A stretch of 64,000 nucleotides of DNA from Cordylochernes scorpioides. Lineage: Eukaryota; Arthropoda; Arachnida; Pseudoscorpiones; Chernetidae. The position numbers were made by a program, and so were the translations under genes. Location: positions 74,031,044-74,095,043 of the forward strand of contig CP092874.1 in assembly GCA_030710605.1 (NCBI GenBank), read 5' to 3'. The notes under the pieces are model-generated. The model searched no databases, was not told the origin of the DNA, and saw nothing but the letters and a program-made list of their open reading frames with translations. Positions 52,769 to 63,224 of this stretch are shown in pieces (position 1 is the stretch's first letter; every line of letters starts with the position of its first letter).

Positions 52769-55250
52769 AAGATTTATTTATGGATTGCTCTATTTTCAAA
52801 ACGATATAGTTCTTTGTCGAATTCTTCATTCAACACGTAATGATAAGATTTTAAATTAACGTTTTCAAACTCTAAAACAAATTTCTCGAATTTCTGATAC
52901 ATTATATAGGAAATATATAAATTATTTTCAATTTTAAAATGGAATAAGATGAAAATTGTACTATAAAAAAATATTTTAATCCATTGTGTGTGATTGCTAG
53001 CCGATATACTTATTAATAAATAAATTAAGCAAGTTTAAGTTTTAAATATTGGAATTAAAATCGCATTTTAAAATGTGTTATTCTCAGCCTTTCATTGCGT
53101 ACAAAAATAAATCTGTGCTGAAAATTTTAATATAAAGTTTTATTTTACTACTTTTCAAATTCTAAATAATTTGACAAAAAAATATTGTGCAATTTGTAGA
53201 TATGATGAAAGACCGAGAATAAAAATGTATTTTTTTTACAAGGTCTTTTGAATTTGTTCCGATTGAATTTGGCAAGGCAGGGATTTTTTTTTTAAATCAA
53301 AGAACACAGCCCCCTTGGGACCTATCACTTTATACAAATCTAGAAATTAGTTAAGAAAATTGGTTACGCAAGTATAATCAATTAAATAAATAAAATAAAA
53401 CCATAGCTCTACAACATAATTTTAAAAAAATTGTTGTAGAGCTATGGTAATAAATTTATATAAGAAATATAAAATATAATAAAGAAATATTTAAATTATG
53501 CAAAATTTTAAATACTAATAAAAGGCAAGAAACGGTTTAAGATTAAGATTCAATTTTTCTATAGAGAAGATGAAATAAACTTAGCAGAGAGAAAGCAGAA
53601 AATGTAAATAAACAACTATGATTCTATAATAGTTATCAACCAATGTATATAATCCTCTTTTTTAAAATATGTTTGCATATAAAAAAGTATCTTGTATGCA
53701 TTAATTCCTTTAATTGAATGTGGATGCATTTTAAAAGTCTGATAAAATATATTCAATATGATATTTTAAAAATACAGAATCTAATCTCAATAAGCCATTA
53801 CTACCATGAATAATTTACATGAAGCTCAAGTTACATGGCAATTTATTATTCTATTAGTATCTTTTAATTTATTATTTTTTTACAACCTCCTTTTTTTTCA
53901 TGCGGTCATAATATTTAATAATAATTTTAAAGTTGTATACCTCTATGAAGTTATTTTTATATATTCGTTTTAGAAATAATTGATTTGAAAAAGTGTTTGA
54001 TATTTTAAAAACATAATTCTTATTTATAAGTGGCATGATCATGCCTTTTTAAGTTGAGATAAATCTAATAAAACTATAGTGCATAAAAAAAACACCATAT
54101 ACATTCATATCTATTTTAATAAATGCAAGCATTTTTCCGGGTTCTGCGCTCCTATCGTCTTCGCATGAATTTGTATGTTTATTTTTAAAAATATATTCTG
54201 CTATATTTTTATAAACAATATATAGTACAAAACTTAATAAATGTTATTTTATATATGTATTTTAAATTTTTAAAAAATGTTTGTTTTATATAAAACATTT
54301 TTAAAAATATTTGAATAAAAAATATGTCCAATATTGAGTTTATTTTAATATGTTTTAATTTTAAGTAGGGTTATATATTTTGGAATATTTTAAAAGCCAT
54401 AAAATTCGATTTAAATATGTTATATATAGGATACTTTTAAAATTAAGATTTCCTTATGATTTATTTATAGCCATTAAATTGATTTTCAAAAAGAAATATC
54501 TAGGTCACACGGTATGTAATTTTGACACTCAAAAATCCCGTTAATAACTATAAAGCCACCATTTTTCAATAAAAATTAGGCGCCAATTTTCCTTGATCGC
54601 TTATAGCCAAAAATTGGGAAATTGATTTTTTTCAGAAGATGAAGCAGAAGGTGAGTAGTTTCTCGCAACCATCCATCCCCTAGGATGAACAAGGTAATGA
54701 TGCTCCTTTAACATGATCGATGCGGCACTGCTGGAAACAATGGCGGCAATATTACTCTAGAAGTTCGTCTGCTTCATTTCTCTGTGATGACGTTGCAATA
54801 ATTTGAATGTAATCAATTTGCGAAATATAAATGTGAAAAGAATATGATATTTATTGTAAATTATAGATTACTATAATCTATCTATCAATCATTCTGAAAA
54901 TAATTTTTATAGGGAAGTTAAATATTATGGGTTAAGCATTATGAGGAAGTTTATGAGAATTATGGCTGAAATTATTATACGTAATTTATATAAAAAATTT
55001 GCCTAAAATGATTTTATAAACGTTGTTTACCCCATAAAGTTATTTAAACGCTAGTCAATAAATTTACTTAATGCGATAAAATATTAATTTTGAATATTTA
55101 TTTTTCCATGTAATAAAATATTAAAGCAAAAATAAATATTGGAAACAATTTTCATGACGTATATAATTTAAACTGTAACTCTTGTTTAGCATTAATAGTA
55201 AGTATCAATTGTGGACATGCATCTATTAGATGGATATATTTTAATATACA
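52769..55250. other. Long AT-rich stretch, no gene seen
   Basis: Only simple sequence and a short perfect hairpin (accatagctctacaac 53400 / gttgtagagctatggt 53448). No coding recognised. Confidence 0.45.
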
Positions 55251-55606
55251 GGGTGATCCAAAAGTCCCGCACAACTTTAAAAATTAATAACTCCCCGAAT
55301 ATTTGCGCTAGAGCAATGCGGTAAACACCATTGTATTCAGGATGCAATGGGATTTTTTATGGCAAATAATGAAAATTCGAAATTGAGTTTAGTTACAATT
55401 TTATTCGCCAGATGGCGCTCTACCAGAATCAGAGATTCAGCGGCCAATTGTTTGATAAATTGAAAAATATAAACTGATCGACACGTATTTTTCCTTTTGA
55501 ATACCAGGAAAGAACTCTAATAATATCAAATCACAAATTAATAAAACACCACTTCGCCAAAAGTATGAAGAATGGTTAACGATTTTCAGAAATAAAATAG
55601 AGATAT
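55251..55606 (+). mobile_element. DNA transposon end (cagggtgatccaaaag)
   Basis: cagggtgatccaaaagtccc at about 55250 is the kind of terminus seen in Tc1/mariner-like elements. The matching right end is not visible, and an assembly gap follows. Confidence 0.4.
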
Positions 55607-55706
55607 NNNNNNNNNNNNNNNNNNNNNNNNNNNNNNNNNNNNNNNNNNNNNNNNNNNNNNNNNNNNNNNNNNNNNNNNNNNNNNNNNNNNNNNNNNNNNN
55701 NNNNNN
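55607..55706. other. Assembly gap (100 N)
   Basis: One hundred N, interrupting a retrotransposon gag. Confidence 0.98.
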
Positions 55707-56122
55707 ATTCCGTAATTACTATTTATTGCTAAATGTGTCAATTCCCTAAGATATTCCGAAATTGATTCTTCTTCCTGTTGAATTCTCTCCCAAAATCTGT
55801 ATAGCTGTGGTATCACTTTCCTCTTTGGATCCAAATGCAGCTTGATTCTTTGAATGATAGTATCATAGGGTTGTTCTTTCATTAGGCCCGGGAAGAAAAG
55901 GTCGTTTCCCAGCTTCAAAGTTTCAGAATCTAGTAGCGAGGTAAAAACCGGCACTTTCCTCTCCTCCTTCAGATCATTTGCCATAAAGGAAGCCACAAAT
56001 TTTTGTACAAAAAGATCGAAGGTATCCTCCACTGGGCTATAGCATCTAAAAGGTACTATTAACGTTGAACTTGTCATGCTGAACTTTTCTACTCCTTTTT
56101 TTCTTGATCCAGATAGTTTCAA
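55707..56122 (-). pseudogene. Gypsy-type gag, truncated by the gap
   Basis: On the minus strand the frame encodes a gag capsid segment: DTFDLFVQKFVASFMANDLKEERK, then SLLDSETLKLGNDLFFPG, DPKRKVIPQLYRFWERIQQEEESISEYLRELTHLAINSNYG. Length, order and the L-L...F-x-x-R-x-Q-x-x-E-S-I-x-E-Y pattern are those of K02A2.6/Mag-like gypsy gag. It differs from the 5316-10622 gag. The zinc knuckle and pol would lie beyond the gap. The first codon is not ATG, so the true start is unresolved. Confidence 0.85.
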
Positions 56123-56185
56123 AGATGTAGTAGCTATACTTGCGTAGACGCCGTTTTCCTCAGCTTTTTACTGGCTCTGTAGATC

Positions 56186-56202
56186 CCGCATCCTCTTCGC
56201 CA
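56186..56202 (-). promoter_or_regulatory. Primer-site-like sequence of the gag element
   Basis: The minus strand reads TGGCGAAGAGGATGCGG shortly before the gag. It resembles the tggcgacgaggatt at 33688. The LTR would lie to the right (from about 56207), but its far end is not clear. Confidence 0.5.
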
Positions 56203-56499
56203 CTTTTGTTGTGTCGTAATTAGAAGTACAACAACTCAAACTTGACCATGACTCTTTATTTAGCTCTTATTCTTCCCCTGGCCAACAACCAATGTTCAAT
56301 TTAAATACACATATATTTTTACACAATGAGGCTTCGAAGAATGCAAATAATCTTCATCTATTTACATACACAACAGATAAGAAGAGATAACTTTAGTATA
56401 TTTTTCAATTCCGAAGAAATGTATTTGACCTTTATTTGTTCAATTCTGAGACAATCATTATTAAACTATTTATAGTTATCCGCGCGCGTTCATGCAAAC

Positions 56500-56725
56500 A
56501 TATTCCAGAAATAAATATATAATAGAAAAAATATATTCCAGAAATAAATCAAGTTACAAAAAGAAAAATATTCTAGAAATAAATCAAGTTAACAAGCAAA
56601 GTATTCCAGAAATAAATCGAAGTGCAACGCAAAATATTTCAAAATGAATCAATGTATAACACAGGAAAAAAATGTTTTATAAATAAATCAAGGTATCAGG
56701 CTAAATTGTTACCTATAAAAAAGTA
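56500..56725. repeat. Minisatellite-like ccagaaataaatcaaggta array, part 1
   Basis: About six degenerate copies of a ~33-38-bp unit (attccagaaataaatcaagg, taacaggcaaaat). Confidence 0.8.
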
Positions 56726-56929
56726 AATTGTTCCCGAAATTCTCTAAAGCAATGTCACATGTCGTATATGTGATTAGATTTACTCCTTGATCTTTCCCTA
56801 TACTTTCTCTTTCCCTCACATTTTGACATTGTATTTACTGACAAGGACTGTTACTTCATTTTTTACCTAATCAATAAATAGTTTTTGATCACCTTGATGA
56901 CTTGCAGAATTGCATTATGAAACGAGCCG

Positions 56930-57575
56930 ATTTTATTATTTTATTTAACAGTTGCAAAGACACGCCATATCCACAATTAGGATAATTGCGTGTAAATCTG
57001 AAATTATATACAAATCAATTCATCGTAAATTTAACATAGTTATACATTGAGAAGCACGCAAATTACACATTCGATGTCAAATTTTGCATATATTAATTAG
57101 AAATAGTAGCTTGAAATATGTACACCGTATAATCATGAAATGTGTACACAAAATTGCCATTTACAACAGTTGGAACAATGTGTAGACCAATTAAATTAAT
57201 CGCCAACAGTCAATACTTTCGCCTCAAAATGTACAGCCCTGCAGAATCTATTAAACTTGATGCATTGATCTTTATTATAAATAGCTTGTTTGGTATTTGG
57301 TAGGTAAAGTTGGTTTTCTTCCCTTAGATCAGAAGTTGGACAGTTTATTAGAAGGTGTTCAGGGTTTTGTTCTACATTTCCACAAGTGCACGCAGGTGAA
57401 CCAATTTTACCAATTCTAAACAAATATGTGTTGAAGTTAGCATGTCCAGTAAAAAATTGGACATTATAGAAGTTAGGTTGAACATATATATAGGAATTCT
57501 TGAAGTCCTGAAGAATCCCTTGAAATTATCATTAGCACTTCAATAGTATTCCTCAAATTTCTGTAAAATTCTGAG
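56930..57575 (-). pseudogene. LINE 3' end with target duplication
   Basis: The minus-strand frame 57196-57423 (FRIGKIGSPACTCGNVEQNPEHLLINCP) is the I/Jockey-like C-terminus. The 3' part has the acaattaggataattgcgtg block and an AATAAAATAATAAAA tail. It is flanked by gagccgat on both sides. It lies inside a segment whose uninterrupted counterpart is at about 62290-62330. Confidence 0.88.
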
Positions 57576-57864
57576 CCGATGAGATCCAATAATAGGGTAT
57601 GTATATTTCCTTTAGAGGTATTTAAAATCTGAACATTAATTTATTAATTTATAATAGAGTTTATTTTGTTAGTTTCGTTCAGATATTTCACCCAATATAT
57701 GTTATACCCCTTAGAGTTTCCCTGTGTATGTTAGGTATGATCTAAACCATTGATTTAGACAGTTGGGGAAATGTTAGACGCCGCGTCTAAGACCACGCCT
57801 GCAAACCCCACGTGACCACACTACGCTCTCCCTTAAGTTGCCCTTAAAGTATCCTATGTCACCT

Positions 57865-57936
57865 GCCGTGATCGTCTAGTGGTTAGGACATTGCGTTGTG
57901 GCCGCAATAACCCAGGTTCGAATCCTGGTCACGGCA
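57865..57936 (+). tRNA. tRNA-His (GTG)
   Basis: A 72-nt sequence folds as a full cloverleaf: acceptor GCCGTGA/TCACGGC, D arm with tctagtggttagga, anticodon arm ttgcg-ttGTGgc-cgcaa, T arm ccagg-ttcgaat-cctgg, and a discriminator A. The internal A and B boxes are intact and a run of nine or more T follows (from 57938) as pol III terminator. No intron. The sequence agrees with metazoan tRNA-His. It is most likely a working gene; a recent pseudogene copy cannot be excluded by sequence alone. Confidence 0.93.
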
Positions 57937-57937
57937 C

Positions 57938-57948
57938 TTTTTTTTTTA
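57938..57948 (+). terminator. Pol III terminator of tRNA-His
   Basis: T run directly after the tRNA 3' end. Confidence 0.85.
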
Positions 57949-58069
57949 CTTAAGAAAATTGTGCCGATTTACAAATATTATTTTATTATTTTTTTTTATG
58001 TGAATACAGTATTTTTGAGACAAATGTTTAACTGCACACCTGACTTTGGCGAATATTGCAATATATGGA

Positions 58070-58295
58070 TAGACTTTGATGCCTCACCTTGAGTACAGAC
58101 TGGACCTGACACCCTCAGACTTCTACTTGTTTGGAAGATTAAAGAGTTTTTTTACGCGGTTAAAACTTTTGAAAACGATGCCATTTTACTCCAAGCTGTT
58201 AGAGGGTGGTTCAGAGAGTTGGATAAGGCGTTTTACCAAAGTGAATTTTCAAGTTGGCAAGATCGCTGGATCAAATATGTAAAGAAGGAAGATGA
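58070..58295 (+). pseudogene. Mariner transposase C-terminal fragment
   Basis: The start has D-L-T-P-S-D-F-Y-L-F-G-R-L-K, the block around the third catalytic Asp. A frame change follows, then a tail reading RGWFRELDKAFYQSEF and the usual W...KYVKKEDEY end. Only the last ~70 codons of a mariner-type gene are left. Confidence 0.75.
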
Positions 58296-58363
58296 ATATA
58301 TTGAATGATATGAACGATAAGGAAGAGTAAGGAGAAAAGATTTTTATTCAATTAAACTTGTGA

Positions 58364-58395
58364 CAAGCTTTCGGGCAGTCACGCCCTTCAACAGG
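58364..58395 (-). ncRNA. C hairpin: hammerhead-like with A6 changed to T
   Basis: The minus strand reads CCTGTTGA-AGGGCGTGACTGCCC-GAAAGCTTG. Compared with CUGANGA the fourth core base is T instead of A. All five copies share this change. Stem II is strong and GAAA intact, but no stem I is evident. Activity is doubtful. Confidence 0.5.
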
Positions 58396-58625
58396 TAATA
58401 AAAAGAACAATTGACTATTAAAATAGGAAACAAACTGAGCTTTAAACAAAATGATACATCTGCAGCCTGGCCGCGAGGAAAACGTGAGGTGTGGGGGGGG
58501 GGAGGGGGTTTATCCGGTTTTTAAGTTAATACATATATCATGATATTGGTTAGGTAAAATCTATATGTCGATTAATACTGTCATTAGAAATGGATAAAAT
58601 GGCCTCTATGATTAATCTCTGGTGT

Positions 58626-59006
58626 TTACTGGAATGTTATTGTACAAGGTGGTGGAGAATCTAAATTGAAAGAATGGCCAGTATTATGGGTGTGGTTGTA
58701 TATGAAGGATCTGCCGTCTTTATTATTGATGCATCTACCATGTTCGATCATCCTGATGGCCACGGACCTACCTGTCTCACCTATGTAGGTTGCACTACAA
58801 TCGTTACATGAGACTGAATAGACCGAGCCACCTGAAGATCGAACAGTGGTAGGTCTCTGTATGCGGGTAATGGGATGTCTAAGAATGGTGGCCAGACTTC
58901 TATTATTTTTAAAATAAGTATTGATACCGTGGGATTTAAGCATGCGGGATATGGTAGCGGATTGTGATGAAAAAGGCCAAAATACAGGTATTTCTATGGG
59001 CTGCAA
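58626..59006 (-). pseudogene. GIY-YIG endonuclease of a Penelope-like element
   Basis: Nicks DNA for element insertion in this family. The frame has G-G-S-V-Y-S-V-S-C-N-D-C, then Y-I-G-E-T-G-R-S-V-A-I-R-M-I-E-H. These are the GIY-YIG core with its CxxC insert and catalytic Arg, as in the C-terminal domain of Penelope-like polyproteins. The upstream linker (FKNNRSLATILRHPITRIQRP) also fits the family. A TGA lies directly upstream of the frame, so the reverse transcriptase part is not connected. The 3' end stops soon after NTGHSFNLDS, near where a catalytic Glu would be expected. Confidence 0.85.
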
Positions 59007-59189
59007 GGGGTTTCAACTTAGCAGAGTTGTATTGGTATTTGTGTATGAAATGGAGAGGGTATTGTGAGAGGGCAAGCTGTTTTTTGATGTTGGAGAATTC
59101 TATTGACCTAATTTATATTGAATGATCCTTAGGGGTTCTTATATATAGAGTTTCAATATTATAGCTAGTCAATAAAAATATATTAGACT

Positions 59190-59290
59190 TACGAAACCGC
59201 TGAGCGTTCACCCCTCATGAGCTAGGTCCTCCAATTATTTAATAGAAAATTATTTATTTAAAAGAATTATAGGCGTCATAAATAATTAAA
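59190..59290 (+). repeat. Family-1 repeat fragment
   Basis: acgaaaccgctgagcgttca, then ctcatgagctaggtcc: a degenerate family-1 core with the usual edge (attataggcgtcataa). Confidence 0.65.
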
Positions 59291-59937
59291 ATTTACAAAA
59301 ATAAGTTATTACCTATTGTTCAATATTTATTGACCTTATCTTGTACAATTCAGAAATGACAATTTATTTTTAAAAAGTACCAATATAAGAATAACAATAG
59401 AATGAAATATGCTAATGAATATTTAAAAAGAAAGAAACTTCATAGAATCAAACCTACTATCTTATATTTAATATAGAACATCATTGTTCAATGCAATCGC
59501 TGAACTAAAAATACTGCACGCTGATTGGCTAATTAATCGACACTGATTGACTGATTGAAGTCAGGTGATAATAGATAACCAATTATTTATCAAATAAGGT
59601 GTTATACCAAATGTACCTAAATAAAACACACAAAGTCTTATATATTCTATAGTAGATGATATTTGAAATCATTTAACTTATAGTTTTGAAAATAATTTTG
59701 AAGCCATTCTCTGAGGTATATCAAGCTAATAATCATCAAATGAAAATACTGAACGTAGAAAATGTTGGATGCTAGCGGTCTGAACCCGAGCCACAGTCGA
59801 CATGTTAGAGGGGGGCCTCAGTGAACTCTCTCTCCGAGCAGTTTATCCAGCTTAATATACTAACTCTTTATATACTATTGTATTATTGGCCATTAGTAAT
59901 GTATTATTTAGTGTCTTTTATTTCCCTCTCACGCACA
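59291..59937. other. No gene recognised
   Basis: AT-rich. No motif identified. Confidence 0.4.
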
Positions 59938-60045
59938 AAATGTTCCATAAATATATCAAGGTATAACGCAAACAGTATTCTAGGTATCAGGTAAAATATT
60001 TCAAAATAAATCAAGGTATCTGGTAAAACATTCCAGAACTTTATG
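59938..60045. repeat. Minisatellite-like array, part 2a
   Basis: Three to four copies of the unit seen at 56500 and 61685; a full-length mariner lies between this part and the 61685 part. Confidence 0.75.
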
Positions 60046-60109
60046 TAATATACTAGCCTGAAAATCTGCCTTGAGACTTTACCAGCTTAAACACATTTTT
60101 GGCAATTCA

Positions 60110-60250
60110 ACGATATTATAAATCTCCTCGTAGATGTTATGAAATCTAAGCTGCACTGTACTGATGAGGGTTAAAGTGCGACACTGTGGTATACAGGTGT
60201 AGTCTTTTTGTTTGAATTTTCCAGAACAGGTGTTGTAGCTTTTTATATAT
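60110..60250 (+). repeat. Family-B repeat with hammerhead motif (60156-60196)
   Basis: CTGTA-CTGATGA with a perfect TACAG partner for stem I (60192-60196). Stem II GGGTTAAAGTGC is weak, and GAAA is GACA. The downstream flank tgaattttccagaacaggtg matches the 20636 copy. Decayed but informative for the family consensus. Confidence 0.7.
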
Positions 60251-60364
60251 CATCACCATTAAGTTTTGTTCTGGGATGATGAACAAAATGCGCTGTATTA
60301 ATTTCTGTAATCAAAATGAATTGTTTAATGAATTTTGAAGAGAGAGGTTCCACTTTGGTACATA

Positions 60365-61682
60365 CAAGGTATATCCCATAAGTTCCCGGACTGGGTCCAT
60401 AAAAAAAAGGTAAGATTTAAAAAAAAAAATTTATTAAAACTTTTCAAAGTAATCCCCCCTTGCCTCAACGCACCAGCGCCATCGTTTCTCCCAATTGTCG
60501 AAACAGTTTTTATAAGCCTCTTTTGGAATGCTCTTCAATGCTAACGGCGATTTTTTCTATTATGTCATCCCTGGTGTCAAAATGTCTTCCTTTTAGAACT
60601 GCTTTAAGTTTGGGGAACAGGAAAAAGTCATTTGGTGCGATGTCTGGGAAATAGGGTGGTTGAAGTAGGATTTGTGTCCCGTTTTTTCGCCAAAAAGCTA
60701 GTCATCAAGTGCGCTGTGTGAGGGCGAGCATTGTCATGGTGTAGGATCCAGCCACCATTAGTCCATTTTTCTGGCCTTTTTTTTTTTTTCGAATCGCTTC
60801 CCTTAGACGGCGAAGAATGCCCAAATACATTTCCTTAATAACTGTTTGGCCCTGCAGGAAGATACTCGTGATGAACAATGCCCTTTTTATCCGAAAAAGC
60901 GACCAGCAACACCTGTTTCTGGATTTTTTGGGTCTAGGCTCACCCTAGCCTCTCCACTCGGCAGATTGAGGTTTGGTTTCAGGGTCATAGCCATAGACCC
61001 ATGTCTCGTCGCCTGTGATTATCTTGTCTTTCCATTCTGGATCCGTTCTTGTCATTTCCATCATGTCCTCACAGGTTGCAAGCCGACACAGTTTTTTGCT
61101 CATTGGTGAGGAATCTTGGGATGAATTTTGCAGGAGTCTTTTTGAGCTTCAAATCTTCGGTTACGATCCTTCCAATCGTTGTTTTAGAGATGCCTGTGTG
61201 TCTTGCTCTAGCTCCAGCAAAGTGGTTCGAGGATTTTCTTTTATCAAATCGGTGATTTTTTGCACATTTTCATCAGTCCTTTGAAATTTTGGGCGTCCTT
61301 GACGAGGATCATCTTCAATGGAAATTCTGCCAGCTTTAAATCTAGAATGCCATTCAAAAACAGTTGTTCTCTTTGGGGCGTCATTGGGGAATGCTTTATT
61401 AAGCATTTCAAAAGTTTCGGTTGCTGATATTTGAAGTTTCACACAAAATTCTATGCAAATCCTCTGCTTCAATTTTTGTTCCATCGTAAAATCGCCGCAG
61501 CGCTAGGTGTGACCTTTAAATAAATTAGAATAACCTTGGCGCGCGCGCAAAGTACCGCCTCGATATTGGTACCACCGTGTAGCCAGATATTTTTTTCTAT
61601 AATAAACAGTCAAATTCATTTACATTTTTCATTTATTTATTTTTTTATGGACCCAGTCCGGGAACTTATGGGACATACCTTG
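60365..61682 (-). mobile_element. Full-length mariner element, inactive
   Basis: 1318 bp between TA dinucleotides. Termini are long inverted repeats (caaggtatatcccataagtt, then cccggactgggtccat, each about 40 bp). The transposase gene is on the minus strand. Confidence 0.95.
60440..61484 (-). pseudogene. Mariner transposase pseudogene, full length
   Basis: ATG at 61484. The N-terminus reads KQRICIEFCVKLQISATETFEMLNK, with T-T-V-F-E-W-H-S-R-F and a GRP linker. All three catalytic Asp regions are present as codons: GDETWVYGYD, HHDNARPH and PDIAPNDFF. Several frameshifts (for example near 61170) and stops (a TAG shortly after SAEWRG) break the frame. An A run within the gene (about 60780-60790) is one likely slip site. 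The terminal repeats are complete, so the DNA could still be a substrate for a related transposase. Confidence 0.9.
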
Positions 61683-61684
61683 TA

Positions 61685-62125
61685 TATTAAGGTATCAACC
61701 AAAATATATTCCAGAAATAAACCAAGTTATCAGGAAAAACGTATTCCAAAAAAATAAATCAAGGTACTATGCAAATATATTCAGGAAATAAATCAAGGTA
61801 TCACGAAAAATATATCGAAATAAATCAATATATAACACAAAAACATTCCAAAAATATATCAAGGTAACAGGCAAAAATTATTCCATAAATAAATCAAGGT
61901 ATTACAAAAAGAAAATTCCAGAAATATATCAAGGTGACACGCAAACATATTCCAGAAATACTGAAAAAATAGGCAAAACATATTCTAGAAATAATTCAAG
62001 TTAACAAGCAAAATATTCCTAGAATAAATAAAAGGACAATGCAAAAATAATAAAAAAAATAAATCAAGGTATAACACAGAAAAAATATATTCTAGAAATA
62101 AATCAAGGTATCAGGCTAAAATCAG
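61685..62125. repeat. Minisatellite-like array, part 2b
   Basis: About a dozen degenerate copies of the attccagaaataaatcaagg / tatcaggcaaaa unit. It is followed by sequence that duplicates 56725-57770. Confidence 0.8.
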
Positions 62126-62515
62126 GCTTACTTAGAAGAAGAAAAGTAAATTGCTTCCGAAATTCTCTAAAATGATGTCATGTGCTGTATATATGTGATT
62201 AGATTTACTCCTTGATCTTTCCCTATACTTTCTTTTTTTACACATTTTGAAATTATATTTACTGACAAAGACTGTTACTTTATTTTATAAATCGCAGGAT
62301 TGCATTCTAAATCGAGCTAATGAAATCCAATAATAGGGAACGTATTTACTTTAAGGGTATTTGAAATCTGAACCTTAATTTATTAATTTATAATAGAGTT
62401 TGATTTTGTTAGTTTCGTACAGATATTCATAGAATATTTCACCCAATATTTGTTTCTACCCCTTAGATTTTCTCTGTGTATGTTAGGTAGGGTCTAAACC
62501 ACTGATTTAGATAGT
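62126..62515. repeat. Segmental duplicate of 56725-57770 (without LINE)
   Basis: Shares cgaaattctctaaa, gtgattagatttactccttg, atctttccctatactttct, gaatttcacccaatat-like and gtgtatgttaggta...ctaaacca blocks in the same order as 56725-56870 plus 57575-57770. Confidence 0.85.
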
Positions 62516-62774
62516 TATTTAAAATATATTTATTTCACCTTTATACTATCACTATATATATAAAAGTCAATGTCTGTCTGTCTGTTTCGCGATAAACTCA
62601 AAAACTACTGAACCAATTGGTACCATTTTTTGCATGTCGCTTTTTATAAACCTGAGGAAAATTTTGATTAGTATTTTTGGCTATTTTTTTTTTTTTTCAT
62701 TTGAAGCACTTTTTTTTTTTACGCGGAGTAATCCGGAATTGAATGAATACCCAAATATGGCCATTTTTTCATAA

Positions 62775-62845
62775 GCATCGGTGGTTCAGTGGTAGAATGC
62801 TCGCCTGCCACGCGGGCGGCCCGGGTTCGATTCCCGGCCGTTGCA
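62775..62845 (+). tRNA. tRNA-Gly (GCC) inside a Helitron
   Basis: A 71-nt sequence gives a cloverleaf: acceptor GCATCGG/CCGTTGC with a single T-T mismatch at the fourth pair, D arm ggttcagtggtagaa, anticodon arm ctcgc-ctGCCac-gcggg, T arm ggcccgggttcgattcccgg-type, discriminator A. Internal promoter boxes are intact and a T run follows. The one acceptor mismatch and the Helitron context suggest a captured copy that may or may not be expressed. Confidence 0.88.
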
Positions 62846-62856
62846 TTTTTTTTTTT
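62846..62856 (+). terminator. Pol III terminator of tRNA-Gly
   Basis: T run directly after the tRNA. Confidence 0.8.
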
Positions 62857-63224
62857 ACAATTTTTTAAATACCTAAACACTAATATAATACAATTTTTGC
62901 CATCACACACACTTTTTTCCTGTAGTTTATGTGTTACTTCTGTATTGTTATTCTATGGCACTTCTAATATTTATTATTGATGTACTTTCAGTATGAAGGA
63001 AATTGCAATGGGGGAATTCTCGGGCGAAGCCGGGTCATACGTCTAGTAATGAATAAAATTTGAAGAGAGAATGAAGGCATGGCTCATCAATGGAGAACGA
63101 AGTAGCCCAGTGGTATTATTGAAAATAGGCAGATTCTGACCGCTCACATTAGCATTTTGGATGGCAGAGCTCCATCTCTCTAATAGAATACAAATCAAAT
63201 TAGGTTATAATATACAATAATATA

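Larger units (their letters stand above)
58340..59010 (-). mobile_element. Penelope-like element, 5'-truncated 3' part
   Basis: On the minus strand a GIY-YIG endonuclease fragment (58626-59006) is followed by about 230 nt, then the C hairpin (58364-58395) and an AATAAA word (58342-58347). This order (endonuclease, then hammerhead-like hairpin, then polyadenylation signal) fits the 3' region of a Penelope-like element. The reverse transcriptase part is absent. Confidence 0.75.
62549..63046 (+). mobile_element. Non-autonomous Helitron H7 carrying a tRNA-Gly
   Basis: Starts TCACTATATATATAAAAGTC and ends with the hairpin cgggcgaagccggg and CTAG (63043-63046). The tRNA gene and its T run lie inside. 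No Rep/helicase. Confidence 0.82.

Noticed and set aside
53400-53448. Short perfect hairpin as a microRNA precursor
   Set aside because: The 16-17-bp stem is too short for a typical precursor and there is no supporting context.
58460-58510. G-rich run as a G-quadruplex regulator
   Set aside because: A single G homopolymer-like stretch in a decayed Penelope-like 3' region. No evidence of function.
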